A stretch of 64,000 bases of DNA from Alphaproteobacteria bacterium (GTDB lineage: Bacteria; Pseudomonadota; Alphaproteobacteria; Caulobacterales; Caulobacteraceae), in assembly GCA_018820275.1 (NCBI GenBank), contig JAHJOO010000010.1, forward strand, positions 1 to 64,000, given 5' to 3'. The stretch's first letter is position 1. The number at the start of each line of letters is the position of its first letter. Position numbers and translations under genes: made by a program. The notes below the pieces were generated by a model. That model was not told the origin of the DNA and made no database searches. It saw only the letters and a list, made by a program, of their open reading frames with translations. Of this stretch, positions 56,998-64,000 are shown one piece after another.

Positions 56998-57137
56998 GCT
57001 CGATCACATCGACTCTGGACGATATAGCTATCCGATTGTTTACCAGAATGTTTTTCTGAAAAACAGCTGGCCGTCAGAGTCGACCCAAGTTCGTTCTTGC
57101 CGACTCAAATGGGCCATAAGCTCGTAAGCACCGACTC
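56998..57137 (+). repeat. Candidate TnsB-binding repeats of the left end
   Basis: Three 18-bp direct repeats, GYTCG-N6-YCGACTC, at 56998-57015, 57089-57106 and 57120-57137. A related inverted site (GAGTCGAC) lies at 57077-57084. Three spaced sites over about 150 bp fit the left-end layout of Tn7. Each repeat includes GACTC, a GANTC site. Confidence 0.7.
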
Positions 57138-57157
57138 CGTTCTGCCCCCGCCCAAGC

Positions 57158-59101
57158 TCAGCCTTGACTTCGTTGGCGGCTTATCTCGGCGATCAGACGA
57201 TCAGCGTCCTCGCGCAACCAGATGCAGGCTTTGACCATTCTGTCTAACGGTTGAACACTTGTCCGGTGCGCCTTCGTGGGCCTGAACGCCTCCCCATCGA
57301 GACGAGATCTCATTTCTCCACCCAACATATAGCGATCATTGAATTGCATCAGTTCAGTAAATCGTATGTCGTGTTTGCGACCATTCGATCTGGTTGACTG
57401 GAGATATCCCTTCTCGATTGCCCCCATCAACTCGCGCCATGTTACACCGATCGCCAACTCCACATCGCGGGTCGATAGGTTATACTCGTCGCTACAACGT
57501 CGCGGCTTAATCGCGTCAAGGTATTGGTTGAGATCGCGGCACGATACGACGATCCTATCGAGCAGCTTTCCGCTGGCCCTTAGCGCGTTGACTTCAATGA
57601 CGCCATCTCTGATAGCCGCTAGTGAGGCGGACCAGTACTGGGGATGGACCCTTCCGGCCAAGGCCTTCGAAAGCTGGGTGCCGCGAACTTCGTTGGTTGC
57701 CCGTGACGGAAATCGTAGCGCTTCGAGCTGATCGGCCAACTTCAGCACAGGACCCAACCCATAACGAGGTGCGCCGCCACCCATAATGACAGCATCCTCG
57801 TCGAGGACCCGTTCGAGCAATCCATCGTCCGCAAGGTATTCGGAGCAATAGCTCGGAACGCCGATCTGACTACAGGCACCGATCGAGCTGCGAGACTGTC
57901 TTAGGGCTCCCAAAGACGACATGAGCCCGGAGCGGTTGAAGATGACGCTGCCGTCGCCCTCCAGGTGCCTTCCTGCAAGCACGTGTCTCGAAGTTGGAAC
58001 GATGCGTCGGATCGTCGACCAGTCGGTTCCAAACTGCTTCGCGGCGGCGAGTCCCCCGATGACATTCGCCTCTTCGCTCAAGCCCGCTTTGATACGATGC
58101 TTCCCGACAAAGCCTGCACGGGCCAACGCTAGTGGGCGTTCCCGACGAATTTCTGCACCTACGAAGTTGGCAGAGCTTGTGTACAAATGCCGGTACAACG
58201 ATCCAAAAAGATCGCGCGTCACGCCGGCATCTTTGAAGGGCGAGCTCGCAAGGTAGTCTGCGAAGCTCTGAGGCCAGCTACGGATGAAGTCGTACCCAGC
58301 AGCGAGGTGCTCGACGTCAAAGTCTGTGAAGTCGCCGCTACCGATCTTATGCGATGGTGGCCCGATCAGCCTTTGATCCTGGCGGACTTTCGCCTCCCCA
58401 AGTTCAACGATCATCGCGAAAACGTCGCCGTGGTCCCATTGGTGAAAGCGTTCCGGCAGGCGGACGACGGCTTGTCGACGAACTTCCCCGTCTGGGTCGA
58501 TAATCTTACAAGCCTCGCTGGCCGCGTGCCGGAACTTCTGCGGTATTTTCTCAGAACGGCCGGTCAGAAGAGACTGACTGCAGACTTCGCAGCTCCAAAG
58601 CTCGCTTGTTCGAGTCCAACCTTGGGCCTCCCCGCAGTGGGGGCAGCTATGCGAAAGACGCTCAAATGTCGTTGGGTCAAATTTGATAGGGCGGATTTGC
58701 CAGACGGCCTTGTGTACTTGCCCGTCCTGAGCGGCCAAGGGGGCGTAGGAACGTCGGACAGACTCAACGTATTTTCGTGGCAGAGTTGCTCCAAACCAGT
58801 CGATTTCATCCCCACGGATTCCCCTCTCGACCCGAGGATGCATGCGGGCTCGTAGGTCCTGCGAGGATGCGGAAAGTAGGGTCGACAAGGCGTCTACCTG
58901 GTCAATCATCGTATAGGGGGCGTGATTTATATTGGGGGCTTCGATACCTGCGAGTGCGATTAGCTTGTGAGCGCGGTCGATCACGTTCGCCTCACAAGAC
59001 CTAATCAGGATCGAGTGAAAGCTCTCGCCCTGTCGCGGAACCACTGATGCGAACAGAGGTCGCAGCGGTGCTCCAATCGAAACAATAGACGCGCCTGTCA
59101 C
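57158..59101 (-). CDS. tniQ: TniQ/TnsD-family target selector
   Basis: A 647-residue protein. The N-terminal TniQ domain has RQGESFHSILIRSCE; a zinc ribbon follows with Cys153, Cys156, Cys171 and Cys174 (CPHC...CEVC). The remaining 470 residues are helical with several HTH-like segments and no family I recognise. TniQ proteins bind the target DNA and recruit TnsC; long C-terminal regions decide the attachment site. Start is GTG at 59101, overlapping the tnsC stop (GTGA). The site just downstream of a small lipoprotein gene is not a standard glmS or tRNA site. Confidence 0.9.
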   Translation of the reverse strand: MTGASIVSIGAPLRPLFASVVPRQGESFHSILIRSCEANVIDRAHKLIALAGIEAPNINHAPYTMIDQVDALSTLLSASSQDLRARMHPRVERGIRGDEIDWFGATLPRKYVESVRRSYAPLAAQDGQVHKAVWQIRPIKFDPTTFERLSHSCPHCGEAQGWTRTSELWSCEVCSQSLLTGRSEKIPQKFRHAASEACKIIDPDGEVRRQAVVRLPERFHQWDHGDVFAMIVELGEAKVRQDQRLIGPPSHKIGSGDFTDFDVEHLAAGYDFIRSWPQSFADYLASSPFKDAGVTRDLFGSLYRHLYTSSANFVGAEIRRERPLALARAGFVGKHRIKAGLSEEANVIGGLAAAKQFGTDWSTIRRIVPTSRHVLAGRHLEGDGSVIFNRSGLMSSLGALRQSRSSIGACSQIGVPSYCSEYLADDGLLERVLDEDAVIMGGGAPRYGLGPVLKLADQLEALRFPSRATNEVRGTQLSKALAGRVHPQYWSASLAAIRDGVIEVNALRASGKLLDRIVVSCRDLNQYLDAIKPRRCSDEYNLSTRDVELAIGVTWRELMGAIEKGYLQSTRSNGRKHDIRFTELMQFNDRYMLGGEMRSRLDGEAFRPTKAHRTSVQPLDRMVKACIWLREDADRLIAEISRQRSQG

Positions 59102-60075
59102 TTTCCGGCCCTTCTGTCGGAGAGGCCTTCAGAAAAAGGGTTCCTGGAGCGCAGACCCATACGGACGAATCCGCTGTCTGTTGCTGCCGCCAAGTCAGCC
59201 GTTGTTAGTTCGTCGCGGCCGTCGAGGGTCATCTCCACGACAGCGCCCTTAATCAGGTTGCAGATTGAACCCAAAACTCCGCCAGTAACTTCAGCAATGC
59301 ATTCCGCAGGACGGTCCTGCAACAGCGATTTGGCGTTCTTCGCTATACCGCGCCTTTCAACTTCTACTAGATAACTAGCCAAAAACTTATTGAATATTGC
59401 GACGTCGTCGTTGTCATCGACGTCCAAAGCAGACAGATCCGCCTTCGGAAGGGAGCGTTGGACAAGCTGCTTGTTTGCTTTGAATGGGTCCCAAGCCGCC
59501 TCAATGCCGGAGATCACCACGCCTGTGTTCCCTCCGATCAAGAAGCGCTTGACCGTTTCACCGACGGAATGCGCCGCCACTAACTTTTTCTCGTCGGCCG
59601 GAACATAGGCGACGAGTTGATTGTCACTTCGCAGAACGTGGTGGAACTCGTCGATGACCAAGAGCCGGGTCTCGGCCGCCTTCAGATAGGTCCGTACACG
59701 TTGGAGAAGGAGCGTCTCACTCCCGCGTTGGTATCCCGTTTCATACCCAAAGGTGCTGATTGCCTCGAGAATATTCTGGGCCAACCCCTTTCGCGTGATG
59801 TTGGCGTCGAGAGTCACATGCAGGACCGGAATCTCGCGTTCAGCCAATTTTTCTGGCGTGTTTTTCGCCGCTGCGAATGACCGGATGATTGTCGACTTCC
59901 CCGACTGAGACGGGGCGATCATGGGCATGCAGAGCGTGTCGCCGCCGTTGGCATTTCGGGCGTGCTCCATGAGTAGGTCGAAACTCTCGTGGATCGTTTC
60001 CAAGCGGGGATGCCGTACGAGAATTCCGTCCATCTGCAGGCGCCGCTGGGCTGCAAGGGCGCTTGGAGCGGTCAT
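59098..60075 (-). CDS. tnsC: TnsC/TniB-family AAA+ ATPase
   Basis: A 325-residue regulator of transposition. Walker A is APSQSGKST (54-62), Walker B is LLVIDEFHH (138-146), and sensor residues are in GGNTGVVISGIE. It would form ATP-dependent filaments on target DNA and bridge TniQ to the TnsAB transposase. It is coupled to tnsB (ATGA overlap at 60072-60075) and tniQ. Closest in layout to TniB-type ATPases. Confidence 0.92.
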   Translation of the reverse strand: MTAPSALAAQRRLQMDGILVRHPRLETIHESFDLLMEHARNANGGDTLCMPMIAPSQSGKSTIIRSFAAAKNTPEKLAEREIPVLHVTLDANITRKGLAQNILEAISTFGYETGYQRGSETLLLQRVRTYLKAAETRLLVIDEFHHVLRSDNQLVAYVPADEKKLVAAHSVGETVKRFLIGGNTGVVISGIEAAWDPFKANKQLVQRSLPKADLSALDVDDNDDVAIFNKFLASYLVEVERRGIAKNAKSLLQDRPAECIAEVTGGVLGSICNLIKGAVVEMTLDGRDELTTADLAAATDSGFVRMGLRSRNPFSEGLSDRRAGK

Positions 60076-62222
60076 TGGTCTGCTCCCGCGGATTCGACCT
60101 CGTCGATGAGGGCGATCCAGTCGGTACCGGCCAGTGATGAGTCTTGTGCTGTTTCTGCGGCCTGGCGATCAGTGATTACGGGGCGGCTGACCTTCTTGGG
60201 GCCGCGCCCGGCACTTGCGCGCACGGGGCCCTTCATAGCCCGTGCGTCGACCCGATTAGCCACGGTTTCAATCGGGACTATGTTCCGTTCGTTGAAGTCT
60301 TGAGTTGCCCGTGCAGTAGCCGAGGCCACGGAGGCTGCCTCAGTCTGGAGAAGCCTCTGGCTCTGGCGACGGTTTCCAATCAGACGGTGGGTCACGAATG
60401 ACCTGATCTTGGCGTTAAATGCCACCAAAGCTTCGCACCGCTCGACTTCGGTGGAGAACTTCAGGCCCGCGTCGATCGCAAACTGGGTAGCCTTCTTGTG
60501 AAGGTGTTCAGACAGATTCCGAGTGTAGAGCTGCTGTGTGCAGTCGAGGGTGACGTACGTTTTCCGTACATCGTTCCAGACAGAGATTTTGGAGATGTCT
60601 TCAGGCCAGTATTTGACCTTCACATCCACGGTGCCTGCTCGCTTGCCCCGTTTGGGGGCCAAGGGGAGGAGGTCGTTCAGCAAGTCGAATACGTCGTCGG
60701 AGCGGTAGGTCAGGTCCAGATACTGGATGCCCGCTCGGTCGAGGGTAAACGTACCTGCCAACTTGCTGAGAGAAAGATTGAGCGAGCGGAGATCTGACGC
60801 ATAGCTTATGCCGTAGAGTTTCTCATTGCGGCGCCAAGCGTCTTCGGGAACTGCCCGAATACCAGAGTGGTAATTTCTGCCGTAGATTTCGACCACATAG
60901 TGGTAGATCAGTTCGTCAAGCTCCGAGAGGAGGAGCACGGCGTCGGCTTGTGGATCAATTCCGTGTTTGCGAAGCTGTTCAGGCGGCATCGGCACTGAGC
61001 CGGCAAGCTTATGAATGCATCCGGTGTTGAGCGTTTTGAAGAAGCGCTCGCCCACTCCCTTGTACTCGGGGGTCTTCACCGGAGCCCATTTGACGGCGAT
61101 CCCAACATCGGCGCACGCGTCCCTAAACGAACCGCCCGATTGCTCCCAGGAGTTGTCGACAAGGACTGTCTCTGGCACACCAAAGGCAGGCCAGACATGG
61201 GGGATATTCGGATACTTCGCCGCGAGGCTGCTCTTCTCGGTGCAGACTTGGCGCAGCGTTGCCATGGCCGTCTCAAGGCTCGGCGGCGTGAAGCTCAGGT
61301 GGGCCGCCAAGATGCAACGTGAATAAACGTCTATGGCCACGGTCAGCCAAGGGCGGCCTACCGGCACAAAGTTCACGTCGTCGATCACGTGACAATCCAC
61401 GATCGTGCTGTCGATGATCACCGTTTCGAGGATACGTGTCGGCTCGACCCCTGCCCGGAGGGGTTTGAACATCTTTGCGACTTTCGCCCCCTGCCGGCTG
61501 CGTGTCCGGTCATAGTCGGCGTGCCGAGTCAGGCGACGGCGGATCGTCGAAAGCCCTGGGCGCTTCAGCTCGGGCAATCCACGAGACGTCCGCACACGGT
61601 TCATTTCGTGGACGTCAACTGCCACGGTGGCGAAGACGTCTTTCACCGTCACGCGGCGGTCGGACCAGAACGGCTCGGCGGCTGTCGACAGGCTCTGCTC
61701 GATCTCAGGCGCGAGACGAGGGCTCGCGCACGGCACGAGACGGTCACCCATATACTTGGGCCGACGCTTTCCTGGCATTCCTCTCGACCTCAACCAGTCG
61801 CGGATTGCACCAGGACTCGGACAGGCGAGGGGCTGATCCGGGCACTGTGGGGCAATCGAAGATGCCCATGCCATCAGAGAGGCGTCGCTCTTCGAGACCG
61901 GGCATGCGTCGAACTGCTCGCAGAACCAGCGACGGACATTCCTGCTGAAGTACCGAGGACTGCTCGGCGCACCGACAGGTTCGTCGAACTCAGCCAGTTT
62001 GTCCGCTGCATGCGCCAAATGATCTGACCAGACGACCGCTCCTTCGTTGTAGGCCGCGTTGAAATCAGCTTGGGAAAGCCGGAACACCGAGTGGTCGTCG
62101 TCGGCCATGAACTGGATGAGGCGTTCCCCTGTATCCGTGTGGATTTGGTTCAGGACGGCGCAGGCTCGGCCCCGGACGACGAGCTTTCGACCCACTTGAA
62201 GATTGTTCTGGGCGCTGCTCAT
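60072..62222 (-). CDS. tnsB: TnsB/TniA-family DDE transposase
   Basis: A 716-residue Mu-type integrase. An N-terminal DNA-binding part (to about 250) precedes the rve catalytic core with Asp271 (VIIDST), Asp356 (VLVDNS) and Glu392 (GVGERFF). The PVGRPWLTVAIDVYSR and HLSFTPPS segments are typical of TniA/TnsB. A beta-barrel Mu-C domain and a C-terminal TnsC-binding tail follow. ATG at 62222 overlaps the tnsA stop (ATGA). A longer frame to 62372 runs into tnsA and is not the start. Confidence 0.93.
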   Translation of the reverse strand: MSSAQNNLQVGRKLVVRGRACAVLNQIHTDTGERLIQFMADDDHSVFRLSQADFNAAYNEGAVVWSDHLAHAADKLAEFDEPVGAPSSPRYFSRNVRRWFCEQFDACPVSKSDASLMAWASSIAPQCPDQPLACPSPGAIRDWLRSRGMPGKRRPKYMGDRLVPCASPRLAPEIEQSLSTAAEPFWSDRRVTVKDVFATVAVDVHEMNRVRTSRGLPELKRPGLSTIRRRLTRHADYDRTRSRQGAKVAKMFKPLRAGVEPTRILETVIIDSTIVDCHVIDDVNFVPVGRPWLTVAIDVYSRCILAAHLSFTPPSLETAMATLRQVCTEKSSLAAKYPNIPHVWPAFGVPETVLVDNSWEQSGGSFRDACADVGIAVKWAPVKTPEYKGVGERFFKTLNTGCIHKLAGSVPMPPEQLRKHGIDPQADAVLLLSELDELIYHYVVEIYGRNYHSGIRAVPEDAWRRNEKLYGISYASDLRSLNLSLSKLAGTFTLDRAGIQYLDLTYRSDDVFDLLNDLLPLAPKRGKRAGTVDVKVKYWPEDISKISVWNDVRKTYVTLDCTQQLYTRNLSEHLHKKATQFAIDAGLKFSTEVERCEALVAFNAKIRSFVTHRLIGNRRQSQRLLQTEAASVASATARATQDFNERNIVPIETVANRVDARAMKGPVRASAGRGPKKVSRPVITDRQAAETAQDSSLAGTDWIALIDEVESAGADQ

Positions 62223-62983
62223 TTGAGCGCTCCGCCGAGTGCGACAGGCGCATCGTCGGTGAGCGTGAAGGACTCGTCGATCGCGAGGTAGCGACGGGCG
62301 ACCATGGCCGAGAATTTGGCGACGGCGATTTGCCCCGCACCAAGAGCGCGGGTGACTTGTCCGAACCCGCACAAAGCCTCGCTCTCAAAGACAGATTGAA
62401 CAGCGTGAACGTCGGCGATTGTGATGGTCGTTCTACGCCGGCTTTGGATCAGATCCACCACGGGGAACCGCGCGGACGCGCGGTAGTCTGCAAGATCGAG
62501 GCATTCGAAGGTCCAACCCAGCGCGGCATACGCGCGCCCTGCCGCACTCAGTTTCGCTTGGTAGTCCGCGTCGCCTTTGTCGCGGCCCTTGATCTCAATG
62601 ATGCGCCTCGTACCGTCCGACAGAATGTCTTCACGGTCAGGCGTGTAGGTCGCCGCACGACCCACCATGCGCATGCGCAAAGTATGAGGCTGCGCACGAT
62701 ATGAAACGACCGCATCAGTAAGTTCGGCCAAATGGAACCCGAACAGCTCGGTACCCGCTTCCCACGGCGCAGCGGCACCGTTCTTCACACTGAAATACAT
62801 GCCGACAGTTCGTGCGCGGCGTCCGTCCACGATGGGCCGTATTGGCAAGCCATCTGTTCTCTCGACGAGCTCGGCGAAGAAGCCGTTCTGGCCCGTGAAA
62901 ACATCACGGCTCGTCAGCTCCGTGACAGCACCTCTTCCATCCTTCTGCGTCCAGGTTGCGGACGTGTACGGCCTCTCCATCAT
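62219..62983 (-). CDS. tnsA: TnsA-like endonuclease subunit of the transposase
   Basis: A 254-residue protein with a PD-(D/E)xK type site: YTPDRED (Asp116) and RIIEIKGRDK (Glu130, Lys132). AELTDAVVSYRAQPHTL resembles the TnsA N-terminal nuclease. TnsA nicks the 5' ends, so cut-and-paste movement is expected when it pairs with TnsB. Start ATG at 62983 is chosen because GAGGAGG lies 7 bp before it; the ATG at 63055 gives a 278-residue form with poorer context. Sequence similarity to Tn7 TnsA is low, so the family call rests on position and motif. Confidence 0.82.
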   Translation of the reverse strand: MMERPYTSATWTQKDGRGAVTELTSRDVFTGQNGFFAELVERTDGLPIRPIVDGRRARTVGMYFSVKNGAAAPWEAGTELFGFHLAELTDAVVSYRAQPHTLRMRMVGRAATYTPDREDILSDGTRRIIEIKGRDKGDADYQAKLSAAGRAYAALGWTFECLDLADYRASARFPVVDLIQSRRRTTITIADVHAVQSVFESEALCGFGQVTRALGAGQIAVAKFSAMVARRYLAIDESFTLTDDAPVALGGALK

Positions 62984-63161
62984 CAGGTTTCCTCCTCGTG
63001 AGCCACTTGCTGGTGGCAGATCATCCTCCCGGGCTATCCGGCGGTTCGACGACATCGCCGAACATCATTGGGAATATTTCGTAATGACGGCTGAGTCAAC
63101 ACCAAAAGTAAAAATTCGTCATGAGCGTCGCATCCGCGCTTGAAAGCTGCTATGCAGCGCT
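62984..63161. promoter_or_regulatory. Divergent promoter region of tnsA and the HTH gene
   Basis: 178 bp, AT-richer than the flanks. It contains the direct repeat TTCGTAATGA (63078-63087) / TTCGTCATGA (63115-63124) with 37-bp periodicity, and a CTGAGTCAAC (63091-63100) that resembles the inverted TnsB-like sites. The HTH protein and TnsB are both candidate regulators. No clear -35/-10 was assigned. Confidence 0.45.
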
Positions 63162-63818
63162 ATGGCTACAGCAGGGGAAACGGTGAAGTTGGTCGCGGCG
63201 GCTCTAGCGCTCCCGGAAGCGACTGTGACGTCGTACTATCGGGTCATCAGGGATGCTGGCGTGATCGCCAAGGGCGGGCGGGGCCGTAGCGCGCCCCATC
63301 TTTCCGCACTGGACACTTCCCGCTTGGTGATCACCCTCATGTCAGCTGAAGCTCTCTCCGAAGCACCCGAGATCACCCGATTGATCGGCAATACAGAGTG
63401 CCAGTATCTTGAGGGGATGGACCCCGACGACGACCCGGAGCATCCCACGACCGGCACTCTCGAAAGCATCCGATTCGAAGATGCCTTGGCTCAGCTAATC
63501 GCTTTCCGCGCTCCGTCTTCCCAATCCGTAGGCAGCCCGGTGTTGGGAGACTTGGGTTCAGATGCGCTGTTTGTTCGCGTAACAGCCACACGTCTTACAG
63601 CCGAAATCGAAATTGATGGGTCGACGGTCGAATTCCAGCACGGCTACGACGAATACGTCGTCACTGATCCAAACGACTGGGCAAGGTTATCCATTCGAGA
63701 GCGGCTTGAAAGGCGGCCGGTCCTTGAAGGGATGAAGGTGACCCGGCAGATCGACCACCTCGCTATAAAGAAGATTGCGTCAGGTCTCCCCGCCCAGAAG
63801 GCTGAAGAGATCGAATAA
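63162..63818 (+). CDS. Helix-turn-helix protein divergent from tnsA
   Basis: A 218-residue cytoplasmic protein. The N-terminal 60 residues form a winged-helix-like domain (LVAAALALPEATVTSYYRVIRD, in part, then AGVIAKGGRGRSAP). The C-terminal part is acidic and beta-rich with no known family. Codon use is like that of the transposon genes and unlike the core genome. The divergent position suggests a transcriptional regulator of the transposition operon; a cargo gene is the alternative. Confidence 0.65.
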   Translation: MATAGETVKLVAAALALPEATVTSYYRVIRDAGVIAKGGRGRSAPHLSALDTSRLVITLMSAEALSEAPEITRLIGNTECQYLEGMDPDDDPEHPTTGTLESIRFEDALAQLIAFRAPSSQSVGSPVLGDLGSDALFVRVTATRLTAEIEIDGSTVEFQHGYDEYVVTDPNDWARLSIRERLERRPVLEGMKVTRQIDHLAIKKIASGLPAQKAEEIE

Positions 63819-64000
63819 GCCCAACCTCCCGCCGACGACCGTTTCAATGCCGGGACTGAGGGGCAGGGGGAAACTTAAGGCCGGTCCCCGGCCTCCGTCC
63901 CTGTCGATCGCTCAGCCTACAAGGTCTGATCAGCCCCCTGGGACCGCCGCCGTCTCATCTGCACCGGCTGGTCTTCCGTCGAGAGACGCACCCCAGATCC
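63819..64000. other. Right edge of the window
   Basis: No gene or transposon end is visible in this 182-bp stretch. AGGCCGG-TCC-CCGGCCT at 63878-63894 is a perfect 7-bp hairpin without a T run and may be a weak terminator for the HTH gene. Confidence 0.4.

Larger units (their letters stand above)
56991..64000. mobile_element. Tn7-like transposon (right end not in window or not resolved)
   Basis: Left end at 56991 begins 5'-TGTAGATGC. Contents in order: candidate TnsB-binding repeats, tniQ, tnsC, tnsB, tnsA (all minus) and a divergent HTH gene. GC falls clearly below that of the flanking core genes, and the six-frame structure is cleaner, both signs of recent transfer. The four transposition genes overlap by 3-4 bp each, so they are one operon. 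In canonical Tn7, tnsA is closest to the right end; here tniQ abuts the left end with no cargo between. Sequence beyond 63818 shows no end, so length and cargo are unknown. Confidence 0.85.

Noticed and set aside
57000..64000. CRISPR array or Cascade/Cas12k genes, as would be found in a CRISPR-associated transposon
   Set aside because: No spaced direct repeats and no cas-like gene are visible. The right part of the element is outside the window, so absence holds only for this segment.

Overview
The window is a high-GC alphaproteobacterial chromosome segment. Gene order (infB-rbfA-truB-rpsO-pnp; ydbL-ynbE-ydbH; infC-rpmI-rplT; pheS-X-pheT), a DUF1134 (EipA-like) protein and the many small secreted proteins fit Caulobacteraceae, most likely Brevundimonas or a close relative. 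That placement is inference from content, not a phylogeny.

Layout. 1-8,424: translation and RNA-processing cluster (infB cut by the window start, three uncharacterised genes, rbfA, truB, rpsO, pnp). 8,472-9,959: a DUF885 lipoprotein peptidase and tRNA-Arg(CCG). About 9,974-24,800: a heavy-metal island starting 14 bp after the tRNA. It holds a czcCBA-type RND efflux operon with two cation diffusion facilitators (CDFs), a methyltransferase and a decayed czcD. Divergent from it is a pbr-like module: a second signal peptidase II, a MAPEG protein, a MerR regulator and an FTR1/cytochrome c (PbrT-like) permease. Two face-away MerR-type promoters with 19-bp spacers lie in the 159 bp between the operons. 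An IS1182-family element closes the island. 24,818-56,978: core genome again, with a MazEF-like pair, fmt-truA, trmD-rplS, kynA, corA, an orphan C5 DNA methyltransferase, the YdbH/YnbE/YdbL envelope set, an M23 peptidase, infC (probable ATT start), rpmI-rplT, pheST, eipA-like and a sqdB-like pair.

56,991 to the window end: a lower-GC Tn7-like transposon. Its genes tnsA-tnsB-tnsC-tniQ form one translationally coupled operon running toward a left end that starts 5'-TGTAGA and carries three 18-bp repeats (GYTCG-N6-YCGACTC), which are candidate TnsB sites. A helix-turn-helix gene is divergent from tnsA. The right end is outside the window or unresolved.

The most interesting observation is that the terminal motif of this transposon (TGTAGA-N10-CATCGACTC) occurs a second time, in the same orientation, at 9,974, exactly where the metal island starts beside tRNA-Arg. 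The metal island may therefore have arrived on a related Tn7-like element whose transposition genes are now lost. Every candidate TnsB repeat contains GANTC, the sequence methylated by the cell-cycle methylase CcrM in Caulobacterales, which suggests a testable link between transposition and replication or methylation state.
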